DNA of 64,000 nucleotides, taken from the NCBI RefSeq assembly GCF_014396385.1, contig NZ_CP060716.1, positions 1,054,001 through 1,118,000 on the forward strand. Direction: 5' to 3'. Origin of the DNA: Leucobacter denitrificans. Lineage in GTDB: Bacteria > Actinomycetota > Actinomycetes > Actinomycetales > Microbacteriaceae. Below, one piece after another: positions 18,985-27,557 of this stretch; within the stretch, counting starts at the first letter, position 1, and every line of letters starts with the position of its first letter. A program made the translations under genes and the position numbers. The notes below the pieces were generated by a model that saw nothing but the letters and a program-made list of their open reading frames with translations, was not told where the DNA came from and did no database searches.

Positions 18985-21060
18985 TCACGAACCCTCAGTT
19001 GCAGGTTCTGCCTCCGCATCATCTGCACCCTGCTCCGTTACCGGAGCAGTTGGAGCGGCAGGATCGAGCGCTTCTTCGAGAGTAAAACTTTCTTCGGCGT
19101 CCTCGCCAGCAAACTGGGACTGGTAGAGCTCGTAATATGCGCCCTTCCTAGCGAGCAGTTCCTCGTGCGAGCCCTGCTCCACGATCCGACCGGCCTCCAT
19201 CATGAGAATGGTGTCAGCGTCTCGAATCGTCGAGAGTCTGTGTGCGATCACGAACGAGGTGCGATCGCTGCGCAGCGCCCGCATAGCCTCCTGCACGAGC
19301 ACCTCGGTACGCGTATCCACTGACGAGGTTGCTTCGTCGAGAATAAGCAGCGATGGATCCGCAATAAACGCACGAGCAATCGTGAGCAACTGGCGCTCGC
19401 CCGCCGAGAGCGACGAGGCGTTCTCTTCGATCACGGTGTCGTAGCCCTCTGGTAGCTGGCGCACGAACCGATCCACCATTGTCGCCTTCGCCGCCTCGAC
19501 CACCTCGTCGTCGGTCGCGTCGAGGCGCCCGTACCGAATGTTCTCGCGAATCGTGCCACTGAACAGCCACGCGTCTTGCAACACCATGCCGACGTGCGAG
19601 CGCAGGTCGGAGCGCGTGAGCGCGGTGATGTCGACGCCGTCGAGCAGGATTCTGCCGCTGTTGAGCTCGTAGAACCGCATGATGAGGTTCACGAGCGTCG
19701 TCTTGCCGGCGCCTGTCGGGCCGACGATTGCGATCGTGTGGCCGGGGCGGGCCTCGAGCGACAGATCCTCGATGAGTGGGGTGTGTGGATCGTAGCTGAA
19801 CGACACATTCTCAAACGAGACATGGCCGTCGGTACGCTCTGGCAGCTTCGCGCTCTCAGACTCGGGATCTTGCTCATCGGCGTCGAGCAGCTCAAAGGTG
19901 CGCTCGGCCGAGGCCACGCCCGACTGCAGCATGTTCGCCATGCCAGCCATCTGGCCCACGGGCTGCGCGAACTCGCGCGAGTACTGAATGAACGCGGTCA
20001 CATCACCGAGCGTCAGGTTGCCACTCGTGACGCGCAGCGCACCCACCACAGCGATGAGCACGTAGGTGAGCGACTGCACGAAGTTCATCGACGGCATGAT
20101 CGCGCCGGATAGCGCCTGCGCCTTGAACGAAGCGTCGAAGAGACCCTCGTTGCGGCGGTCGAACTCCTCGGTCATTTCTTTGTCACGGTTGAAGATGCGC
20201 ACGAGTTCGTGCCCGGTAAACGACTCTTCAATGTGGCCGTTGAGGTCTCCCGTGTGCTTCCACTGAGCCGCGAAGAGCTTCTGCGCGCGCACGCCCACTA
20301 CACCAGCGATGATGCCCGAGAGCGGCAGCGCGATGAGCGCGATAAGCGCGAGCTGCCACGAGACCACAAACATCATCGCGGTGATGCCGATTACGGTCAG
20401 CAGCGACTGCACGAGCTGCGAGAAGGCCTGCTGCAGCGCCTGCTGAATGTTGTCGACGTCGTTCGTTACGCGCGAGAGCGTGTCGCCGCGCTGCCGCCCA
20501 TCGAAGTACGACAGTGGCAGCCGGTTGATCTTCTCTTCGATGTCAGCGCGAAGCTTGTAGACCACGCGCATCACGAGGCGGTTCAGAATATACCCCTGCA
20601 GCCACATCAAGAACGAAGCAACCAGGTACAAGCCGAGCACAACGACGATCAGCGAGCCGAGCAAGCCAAAGTCGATGCCCTCACCCGGCACGACGTTCGC
20701 GCCCTGCAGCATATCTGCGAACTGCGTCTGGCCGTCTGCGCGCAGCGACTCAATGATCACCTCGACCGGAACGCCGGCGGGCAACTGCATGCCGAGTACG
20801 CCGTTAAAGATCACGTCCATGGCCTGGCCGAGTACGCGCGGCGCGATGACCGTGAGCACCACAGATGCCACAACGAGCAGCACGACAAACGAGAACTTGC
20901 CCTTCTCGGGCCCGAGCAAACCAACGAGGCGCTTCGCCGACGGCCAGAAATGCTTGGCCTTCTTCGGTGGGGCTCCCTCGGCAAACATGTCGCCGCCGGG
21001 CTCGAAGTTCTCCCAGTCCTCTTCTTCGACGACTTCTGGTTCTATATTCTTGGCCATCAC
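18985..21060 (-). CDS. ABC exporter half, catalytically complete subunit
   Basis: A 691-residue fusion of six membrane helices and an ATPase. The ATPase has Walker A GPTGAGKTT near residue 448, signature LSAGE (a variant of LSGGQ) and Walker B ILDEATS with the catalytic glutamate. An acidic N-terminal tail and a low-complexity Glu/Ala C-terminal tail frame the core. Its start overlaps the stop of the neighbouring exporter gene by four bases, so the two probably form a heterodimer. Substrate could be a drug, lipid or peptide; nothing in the sequence decides it. Confidence 0.93.
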   Translation of the reverse strand: MMAKNIEPEVVEEEDWENFEPGGDMFAEGAPPKKAKHFWPSAKRLVGLLGPEKGKFSFVVLLVVASVVLTVIAPRVLGQAMDVIFNGVLGMQLPAGVPVEVIIESLRADGQTQFADMLQGANVVPGEGIDFGLLGSLIVVVLGLYLVASFLMWLQGYILNRLVMRVVYKLRADIEEKINRLPLSYFDGRQRGDTLSRVTNDVDNIQQALQQAFSQLVQSLLTVIGITAMMFVVSWQLALIALIALPLSGIIAGVVGVRAQKLFAAQWKHTGDLNGHIEESFTGHELVRIFNRDKEMTEEFDRRNEGLFDASFKAQALSGAIMPSMNFVQSLTYVLIAVVGALRVTSGNLTLGDVTAFIQYSREFAQPVGQMAGMANMLQSGVASAERTFELLDADEQDPESESAKLPERTDGHVSFENVSFSYDPHTPLIEDLSLEARPGHTIAIVGPTGAGKTTLVNLIMRFYELNSGRILLDGVDITALTRSDLRSHVGMVLQDAWLFSGTIRENIRYGRLDATDDEVVEAAKATMVDRFVRQLPEGYDTVIEENASSLSAGERQLLTIARAFIADPSLLILDEATSSVDTRTEVLVQEAMRALRSDRTSFVIAHRLSTIRDADTILMMEAGRIVEQGSHEELLARKGAYYELYQSQFAGEDAEESFTLEEALDPAAPTAPVTEQGADDAEAEPATEGS

Positions 21061-22874
21061 TCGACCTCTCGCTTCGCTCCGTAGGCTGCCGCTGTAGCGG
21101 CACCAGCCGACGAGTCGAACGCGATGCGTTCTTGGTCATCGTCTGCTTCCGCCTGCTCGAGCTGAGATCTCACGATCTCCTGATACACCTCGTTGGAGCC
21201 GAGAAGCTCATCGTGGGTACCACGGCCGACGATCTCGCCACCCTCGATGACGAGGATCTGATCCGCATCGGTAATCGTCGAAACACGCTGCGCAACGATG
21301 ATCGTCGTCGCGCCCTGAGTCGCCGAGGGAAGCGCCGCGCGAAGCCTCGCGTCGGTCGCAACGTCGAGCGCAGAGAACGAGTCGTCGAACAGGTACACCT
21401 TCGGCTTCGAGACGAGCGCACGCGCGATCGAGAGGCGCTGCCGTTGACCGCCCGAGACGCTCGTGCCGCCCTGAGAAACAGGTTCGTCAAGACCGAGCTC
21501 ACGCTCACGCACGAAGTCTTCACCCTGCGCGACCCTCAGGGCCTCCCACAGTTCTTCGTCGGTTGCTGCCGTGCGACCGAATCGCAGGTTCGAGCCAATG
21601 GTCCCCGAGAACATATACGGCCGCTGCGGCACCAGGCTCAGCGTGTCAGCGAGCTGGTCGCGAGTGAGCTCAGACACTGGGGCACCATCGACCGTAATTG
21701 ACCCCTGCTGTGGATCGTAAAGCCTGAGCGCCAAATTCAGCAGTACTGTTTTGCCAGCGCCGGTCGATCCAATGATCGCCGTCGTCTTGCCCGGCTCGGC
21801 AGCGAAACTCACGTTCTTAATCACGGGCTTCTCTGCGCCCGGGAAGCCGAAGGTGACATTCTCGAAGACCACCCGACCGGCCTCTGGAGTCTCGAGCGTC
21901 GCCGCTTCAGGGAACGAGAGCGTCGACTTCGTGTCGAGCAGCTCGCGAATGCGCTCAGCACACACCACAGCGCGCGGAATCATCATGGTCATGAAGACGC
22001 CCATCATGACCGCCATAAGAATCTGCATGAGGTACTGCAGGAACGCCGTCAGCGATCCCACTTGAATGTCGCCGTCTGCGACCCGGTACCCGCCGAACCA
22101 CAGCACCGCGCCGGTAGCGAGGTGCAGCACCATCATGATCACGGGGAACATGAGCACGAAGATATTGCCGACCTTGACCGACACATCGGTGATTTCGCGG
22201 TTCGCGACACCGTAGCGATCGGTCTCAAACGGCTCACGCACGAACGCGCGCACGACGCGGATACCCATGATCTGCTCGCGCAACACGTTGTTGATCGCGT
22301 CGACCTTGTCCTGCATCACTCGGAAGAGCGGCAGCAGGGCCCACACCAAGAACCCAACGATGACCGCGAGCACCGACACCGATACCCACACGAGCCACGA
22401 GAGCCCGGCGTCTTCGCGCAGCGCCATGATGATGCCGCCGATCATCATGATTGGGGCAGAGACCATGAAGTTCAGGGTCATGAGCACGAGCATCTGAATC
22501 TGCTGCACGTCATTCGTGCCGCGTGTGATCAGGGTGCCCGCGCCAAACTTGGTCGCCTCGAGCGTTGCGAGCGAGTCGACCTTTCTATACACCTCACGGC
22601 GCAGGTCGCGGCCGAAGCCCATCGCCGTGCGCGCGCCGAAGTAGACGGCCGCAACGGCGACGGCGAGTTGGCCGAACGAGGCGAGCAACATGATGCCGCC
22701 GGTTCGCCAAATAAAGTCGGTATCACCAAGCGCAATACCGCGGTCAATAATCTGAGCGTTCAGGCTCGGAAGCCAGAGCAGTGCCATCGTCGACAGCAAC
22801 TGCAGAACGAGTACGAAAACGATAAAAACCCAGTAGGTTTTCGCATGGCGTAAAGCCAAGGAGATGAGTGCCAC
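21057..22874 (-). CDS. ABC exporter half with a degenerate ATPase site
   Basis: A 605-residue ABC exporter half: six membrane helices, then Walker A GSTGAGKT near residue 370, signature VSGGQ, and Walker B region YLFDDSFSALD. Aspartate replaces the usual catalytic glutamate, so one of the two composite sites is probably slow or inactive, as in TM287/288-type heterodimers. The last residues (AGAATAAAYGAKREVE) are encoded by DNA matching the core of the gene-tail repeat described at 219-261. First gene of the pair; preceded by AGAGGATCC rather than a strong ribosome-binding site. Confidence 0.93.
   Translation of the reverse strand: MALISLALRHAKTYWVFIVFVLVLQLLSTMALLWLPSLNAQIIDRGIALGDTDFIWRTGGIMLLASFGQLAVAVAAVYFGARTAMGFGRDLRREVYRKVDSLATLEATKFGAGTLITRGTNDVQQIQMLVLMTLNFMVSAPIMMIGGIIMALREDAGLSWLVWVSVSVLAVIVGFLVWALLPLFRVMQDKVDAINNVLREQIMGIRVVRAFVREPFETDRYGVANREITDVSVKVGNIFVLMFPVIMMVLHLATGAVLWFGGYRVADGDIQVGSLTAFLQYLMQILMAVMMGVFMTMMIPRAVVCAERIRELLDTKSTLSFPEAATLETPEAGRVVFENVTFGFPGAEKPVIKNVSFAAEPGKTTAIIGSTGAGKTVLLNLALRLYDPQQGSITVDGAPVSELTRDQLADTLSLVPQRPYMFSGTIGSNLRFGRTAATDEELWEALRVAQGEDFVRERELGLDEPVSQGGTSVSGGQRQRLSIARALVSKPKVYLFDDSFSALDVATDARLRAALPSATQGATTIIVAQRVSTITDADQILVIEGGEIVGRGTHDELLGSNEVYQEIVRSQLEQAEADDDQERIAFDSSAGAATAAAYGAKREVE
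21066..21104 (-). repeat. repeat core inside a coding end
   Basis: Read on the minus strand, GGTGCCGC, a 4-base loop, GCGGCAGCC and then ACGGAGCGAAGCGAG match the cores at 219-261 and 34742-34784 with a few changes. The stem is kept although the loop differs. Here the repeat is translated and supplies the last residues of the ABC transporter, so the protein end appears to have been built from the repeat. Confidence 0.65.
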
Positions 22875-23342
22875 GAAATTCCCTCCAAGAGGATCCGGGT
22901 GACCTTAGAAAAGTCAACCGCACAACGCTAGCAGAGCCGCGTCGTAATGGCTACGTTTTTCTTGAAATGGGAGCCCGATAATTGTCGCCGCGAGTATCGC
23001 CGTGAGCTGAGCGAACTGGATATTCAGCCGAAATTGAGGTAGTACTTGATAGGTCAGGTGAATGCACGCGGCCGACCAGAGTATGAGGTCCGATCGCTGT
23101 TCCACCTGATTTTCTTTGCGCCGCGCGCGGCGAATACATACTGGCTGCGCGCACCCAAACTTCAACAAGGAGCAGCCCTATCTCACCCGCGTTCACGTTC
23201 GTTCCGGCCGATATGGCCACTCATCTCACATCTGTCCGCCCTCCGCTCCCCCTGGTGAGCGAGCAACGTATTCCCACTTAGCGAGTTTCCTTCCGATCAG
23301 CACCTCGGCAATCGCCGATCCGCATTGTGAAAGGAACCTCAA
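22875..23342. other. intergenic region between divergent transporter genes
   Basis: About 470 bases separate the leftward ABC exporter pair from the rightward symporter. It must hold both promoters. Short open frames exist here on the minus strand but show no family motifs or convincing ribosome-binding sites. The G+C content is lower than in the flanking genes. No RNA gene was recognised. Confidence 0.5.
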
Positions 23343-25037
23343 GTGGAAGCACTCCATCAACTTTCTGGCCCAGTAGTGCTGGGCCTATTTCTCGCGTTCT
23401 TTGGCGCGAGTCTCATCATCTCGCTGCGCATCAGTAAGAAGCGCGAGAACGCCGACGGGTATATGACCGGTGGCGGCAAGCTCGGTTTCGGCATTTCGGC
23501 CGCATCGATGACAGCGACGTGGATCTGGGCCGCGTCCATGTACGCCTCGGCCACTTCGGGCTACACCTACGGTTTGTCAGGCCCGATCCACTACGGCCTC
23601 TGGGGCGCGCTGATGATTCTGCTCATCTACCCATTCGGACGCAGAATTCGTAAGGTCGCCCCGCGCGCGCACACCATCGCAGAGGTCATGTTTGCGCGCC
23701 ACGGCCGCTCGAGCCAGCTGCTGCTCGCGGGCTCAAACGTGCTCGGCAGCCTCATCAGCCTCACCTCGAACCTCATCGCGGGCGGCGCGCTCATCGACCT
23801 GCTCTCGCCGTTCACGTTCGGACAGGGCGTCATCGCCATCGGCGCGGGCGTGCTGCTGTACACGCTGTGGGCGGGGTTCCGCGCGTCGGTGCTCACCGAC
23901 TTCATGCAGGTTCTCTTCATGCTTGGCGCTGTGGTCATCATCATTCCGGTCGTGTTCTTCGCGGCCGGTGGCCCCTCACTCTTCGAAACGGGCGCGCACA
24001 ACCTCACGCCGCAGCAGAGCAGCTTCTTCTCGTCTGACGCCTTCTTCAACCAGGGTGCCCCATACATCGCGGCGGTGCTCGCCTACGCGATCGGCAACCA
24101 GACCATCGCCCAGCGCCTCTTCGCGGTGCGCGAGGATCTCATCAAAAAGACGTTCGTCACCGCGACCTTCGGGTACGGCGCGACGATCATCGGCATCGGC
24201 ATGCTCGGCGTCATCGCACTGTATGCGGGCATTGACCCCATGGGCGGCGACACGAACAACCTGATCCCGCAGATGGCGGCAACGTACCTCACGCCCGCGC
24301 TGGTTGCCCTGTTCTTCGTCATGATCATCGGCTCGCTCTCGTCGACCGCAGACGCAGACCTGACCGCACTGTCGTCAATCGTGATGGCAGACATCTACGG
24401 CCAGAACGTTGCGGGCAAGCGCAACGCGAACCCACGCATCATGGTGCTCGTTGGCCGCATCACAATGATCGTCGCGATGACCGCCGGAATGTATTTCGCC
24501 GGTTCGCAACTCAACATTCTCGACCTGCTCGTGTTCGTCGGTGCACTCTGGGGCGCGCTCGTATTCCCGGTTATCGCGAGCTTCTACTGGAACCGCGTTA
24601 CCAACGTCGCATTCAGCGTCTCGGTTGTTGCTGCGCTCGCCGTGTTCATTCCGGTGCGCTTCGAGTGGATCGACATGGTCGGCGGTGTCGCCATCGGCTT
24701 CGACGTGCTCTCAACCCTCGGTATTGGTGTGGTGCTCGGGCTCATGGCGTTCGGGTTCTTTGGCCTGCGAACCGCGCTCGTGGTCGGGATCGGATCCACC
24801 ATCGCCGCCGCACCGTTCGCGATCGGGTTCTTGCACCAGTACGCGGTGCTCTCTGGTTCACTCGTCGCATACGCCGTGAGCACCATCTTGTGTGTCGTGC
24901 TCACGCTCGCGTCGAAGAAGGAGCGGTTCGACTTCTCGCTCATCAAGCTGCGCACGGGCGACTTCGACCCCGAGGAGGACTTCACCGGTACTCCCCCGCA
25001 GAGCGCAGAAATCGACATGTCGAGCATCAGGAAGTAG
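23343..25037 (+). CDS. sodium:solute symporter family protein
   Basis: A 564-residue membrane protein with about 13-14 helices. It has the SSS-family opening (YMTGGGKLGFGISAASMTAT then WIWAASMYAS) and the core stretch GSLSSTADADLTALSS that matches the sodium-site helix. The GTG start is preceded by AAAGGAAC. Such proteins use sodium to import urea, amino acids, sugars or organic acids; the substrate is not clear. A 45-residue single-helix gene follows 12 bases downstream, an arrangement seen with other actinobacterial symporters. Confidence 0.9.
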   Translation: MEALHQLSGPVVLGLFLAFFGASLIISLRISKKRENADGYMTGGGKLGFGISAASMTATWIWAASMYASATSGYTYGLSGPIHYGLWGALMILLIYPFGRRIRKVAPRAHTIAEVMFARHGRSSQLLLAGSNVLGSLISLTSNLIAGGALIDLLSPFTFGQGVIAIGAGVLLYTLWAGFRASVLTDFMQVLFMLGAVVIIIPVVFFAAGGPSLFETGAHNLTPQQSSFFSSDAFFNQGAPYIAAVLAYAIGNQTIAQRLFAVREDLIKKTFVTATFGYGATIIGIGMLGVIALYAGIDPMGGDTNNLIPQMAATYLTPALVALFFVMIIGSLSSTADADLTALSSIVMADIYGQNVAGKRNANPRIMVLVGRITMIVAMTAGMYFAGSQLNILDLLVFVGALWGALVFPVIASFYWNRVTNVAFSVSVVAALAVFIPVRFEWIDMVGGVAIGFDVLSTLGIGVVLGLMAFGFFGLRTALVVGIGSTIAAAPFAIGFLHQYAVLSGSLVAYAVSTILCVVLTLASKKERFDFSLIKLRTGDFDPEEDFTGTPPQSAEIDMSSIRK

Positions 25038-25049
25038 GAGGGAGAAAGC

Positions 25050-25187
25050 ATGGAACTCAACACCGTATTACTCACCATTTACGTACTCATGTGGCCCGTG
25101 ATTGTGACCGGCACACTGTTTGTCATCGTGCGCGCCTTTATTAAGGAGATGCGTAAGGCGAAGCGCGAGGGCCGCCAGATCGTTTAA
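25050..25187 (+). CDS. putative transporter small subunit
   Basis: A 45-residue protein starting MELNTVLLTIYVLMWP: one hydrophobic helix at about 5-28, then a strongly basic tail (IKEMRKAKREGRQ). It follows the symporter by 12 bases with GGAGGGAG just before the ATG, so it is likely co-translated. Similar tiny membrane proteins accompany some sodium:solute symporters, as MetS accompanies MetP. A stabilising or regulatory role is inferred from context. Confidence 0.75.
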   Translation: MELNTVLLTIYVLMWPVIVTGTLFVIVRAFIKEMRKAKREGRQIV

Positions 25188-25200
25188 GGGCCCGCCCTCT

Positions 25201-25279
25201 GCTTCATTCGGTGGTCAGTTTGATGCACTCTCCTTGAAGAAGTTGCACCAAACTGACCACCGAAGCAGGGGTGTGGATC
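25201..25279. repeat. dispersed hairpin repeat, copy 1
   Basis: An inverted repeat with arms TTCGGTGGTCAGTTTG and CAAACTGACCACCGAA lies shortly after the stop of the small transporter gene and is followed by GTGTGGATC. The same sequence recurs at 33229-33304 in the same orientation and context. It may act as a terminator or be a miniature mobile element. Confidence 0.75.
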
Positions 25280-25323
25280 CTTGGATCTGCGCCCTGGCCT
25301 TGCGCCAGCCCCCGGGCAAAGCG

Positions 25324-25355
25324 AAAGGGCGGGAACCGATTGGTTCCCGCCCTTT
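25324..25355. terminator. bidirectional terminator
   Basis: A perfect stem AAAGGGCGGGAACC / GGTTCCCGCCCTTT with a four-base GATT loop, between the rightward symporter operon and the leftward secreted-protein gene. A nearly identical stem is found at 26371-26408 on the other side of that gene. Confidence 0.85.
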
Positions 25356-25382
25356 CTGCGTCTGCGCTTAGTAGCCGTGGGG

Positions 25383-26190
25383 CTATGCAGCTGTTTCGAT
25401 GCGCTCAGGCGCAGTCGGAGCTACCGGGGCCTCCGGTGTCGTCGGAGCGTCCGCGGAAATTACCTCGGCGTAGTACGTCACCGTGGATGCGTCACCTGCG
25501 GCAACAACGCGAATGAAGTCGCCGACCTGAGCACCAGTGACCCACAGGGCACCGGAGCCAGCGCCGTCAGCGCCAACGGTGGTGGAGAAATCGCCGATCG
25601 TCTCGTATTCCCAATCATTGGCTTCGCTCATGATCTCGATCGTGCCATTGAGTGTTTCGTCTGGCAGGAAGCCAGCGAACTGCGGGGCAACGCCTTCTGC
25701 ACTCTCGAGCTGTGCCGCGGTCACCCGGGCGGGGCCAGTCACGCTCGCACCGTCGAGGATAGTGAGTTCAATATCATCCGCATAAACGTACTCTGTTGTA
25801 CCATCGACCACGTACGTGTAGTTCGCGGTCAGCGAGTAGTAAGGGTAGCCGTCTGCATCTGGCGCAACTGGTGAGCTCTCAGCCGGTGGCACGTAGGTGC
25901 CCTCAACAGTTCCATCAGCGTCCTCGTCGATGACTTCGAGTGCGTCACCGATGAGGCCGCTACCATTTGCGCCGCCCGAACCCACCATCACAGTCGCTTC
26001 GGTCACACCTTCAGGGAGAGTCAGCGTGAAGTTGATCCCGCTCCCCCAGCTGCCAGCGGTGAAGGTCGTCGTATCCGAATCAATGACGAGTGGATCACCC
26101 GGTGCAGCAAACGCTGGCGCGCTCACCAGCGTTTGCTCCGAGCGCGAGCGCTCCGACGATGGCCAGTTTTCCGCGAGTTTTCAGTCGCAT
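25383..26190 (-). pseudogene. secreted protein gene with a frameshift in its signal peptide
   Basis: The ATG at 26190, after AGGAAG, opens a typical signal peptide (MRLKTRGKLAIVGALALG). That frame stops after 31 codons. One base off in frame, the reading continues as SAPAFAAPGDP, a perfect end of a signal peptide with an AxA cleavage site, followed by about 235 residues of acidic, Thr/Gly-rich secreted protein without recognised domain. The switch falls in an 11-base inverted repeat (26107-26136). Either the gene is broken, the site is variable, or the assembly has an error at the hairpin. Product function unknown. Confidence 0.75.
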
Positions 26191-26370
26191 AACTTCCTAA
26201 ACTTTATGTGATGTGTTGGGCGCGCAGCGGCCCGCCCAGAGAACTTTGATGCCCCGCCTGCACCCCGTAAGCGAACGCACCTTTTTAACCCAATCACACG
26301 CTCAAGCACCCACGCAAAATTGAGATAAATCTGTTTATGCGAGCTTTATGTGAGCATCAGAATTTAACGC

Positions 26371-26408
26371 AAAAGGGGCGGGAACCAAACGGTTCCCGCC
26401 CCTTTTTT
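26371..26408. terminator. bidirectional terminator
   Basis: Stem AAAAGGGGCGGGAACC / GGTTCCCGCCCCTTTT with an AAAC loop and T-rich end. It lies between the end of the importer operon and the promoter side of the secreted-protein gene. It shares its central stem with 25324-25355. Confidence 0.85.
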
Positions 26409-26456
26409 CGCCTAAGCGAAGAACTTACGCAAGCTTTACGCCAGCGCCAGCCTCTT
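26405..26456. repeat. 52-base copy of the rplL 3' end
   Basis: This block is identical to 33358-33409. That source covers the last ten codons of rplL, its stop codon and 20 bases downstream into the terminator T-run. Here it lies in the same orientation directly after the permease gene, beside a terminator. It encodes nothing by itself. It looks like a captured gene tail. Confidence 0.9.
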
Positions 26457-26477
26457 TATAAATAAGGTATTGACTTG

Positions 26478-27557
26478 CTACCTCGCAGCGGTGACCTTCT
26501 TCGAGATGCGGAACCGCACCCGGAGCCGGTCAACCAGCAGTGCAATCACGAGCAGCGCGCCGAGCAAGATGTCTTGGATGTAGCTCTGCACGCGAATAAG
26601 GTCCATGCCGTTGCTCAGCAGCACAATGAACAATGCACCCATCACGGCGCCTGAAACGCGGCCTTCACCACCGGCGAGCGCGATACCACCAATAACCGCG
26701 GCGATGATCGACTCGAGTGGGTACTGAATACCGATGTTCGCTTCACCGGTAGAGACGCGTGCGGTCAGCATCACACCAACGAGTCCGGCGAGCACGCTGC
26801 CGAGCACCATCATGGTGAGGATCGTGCGCCCGACGTTCACACCCGACTGGAATGCCGCACTCGCGTTTCCACCAGCGGCATAGGCCTGACGACCGCGCCT
26901 AGTCCAATTGAGCAACACATAAGCGAGGGCAATGATGACGATGTAGATGATCGTCGGGAACGGCACGCCTGCTACGGACGAGGTGCCAAAGTACTTCGTG
27001 AATTCAGTGGGCAATCCGGTAACGGGCACGCCACCGGCAACGAGCAATGCGACGCCGGTTGCAGCGGATCCCATTCCAAGCGTCACCATGAATGACGAAA
27101 TCTTGTAGTACCCAATGAGCACACCGTTGATGATGCCGACCACTAGCCCGATGATCACTGCGACCAAGACGCCCGCACCCATCGCACTCCAGGCGCCCGA
27201 ACCGGTGCCAGTCATCGTCACCATGATCGTGGCACACACGATCGATGAGAGCGCGACTGTTCCACCGTTGGAAAGGTCGTAGTTGCCGGTGATGAGGTAG
27301 AACATCTGCCCGACAACGATGATTCCGAGGAAGCTCACTTGGCGTGCGACATTGATGAGGTTCTCGCCCGAAATAAAGCGCGGTTCGGTAATCGCGAACG
27401 CGACAATCAGCACAACCAGCAAAATCGGGAGGATGCCGTAGTTCACAAACTGGCTCCGGAAGAACCTGCTGAGTGCGCTCTCGCGGGCTTCCGGTTCTGG
27501 CCTACGAACGGCACCGGTTCGCGGCTCGCGCGTTAACTCGTCTAACTGGTTGCTCAT
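26478..27557 (-). CDS. ABC transporter permease, RbsC-like
   Basis: A 359-residue permease of the sugar/autoinducer importer family (BPD_transp_2), with about nine or ten helices and the family stretch GGIALAGGEGRVSGAVMGALF. It would form the channel with the ATPase encoded upstream, which overlaps its start by four bases. Last gene of the operon cupin-binding protein-ATPase-permease. Confidence 0.92.
   Translation of the reverse strand: MSNQLDELTREPRTGAVRRPEPEARESALSRFFRSQFVNYGILPILLVVLIVAFAITEPRFISGENLINVARQVSFLGIIVVGQMFYLITGNYDLSNGGTVALSSIVCATIMVTMTGTGSGAWSAMGAGVLVAVIIGLVVGIINGVLIGYYKISSFMVTLGMGSAATGVALLVAGGVPVTGLPTEFTKYFGTSSVAGVPFPTIIYIVIIALAYVLLNWTRRGRQAYAAGGNASAAFQSGVNVGRTILTMMVLGSVLAGLVGVMLTARVSTGEANIGIQYPLESIIAAVIGGIALAGGEGRVSGAVMGALFIVLLSNGMDLIRVQSYIQDILLGALLVIALLVDRLRVRFRISKKVTAAR

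Noticed and set aside
22914-23168. 84-codon open frame on the minus strand in the exporter-symporter gap
   Set aside because: No family motif, no clear ribosome-binding site and unconvincing composition; more likely promoter DNA.
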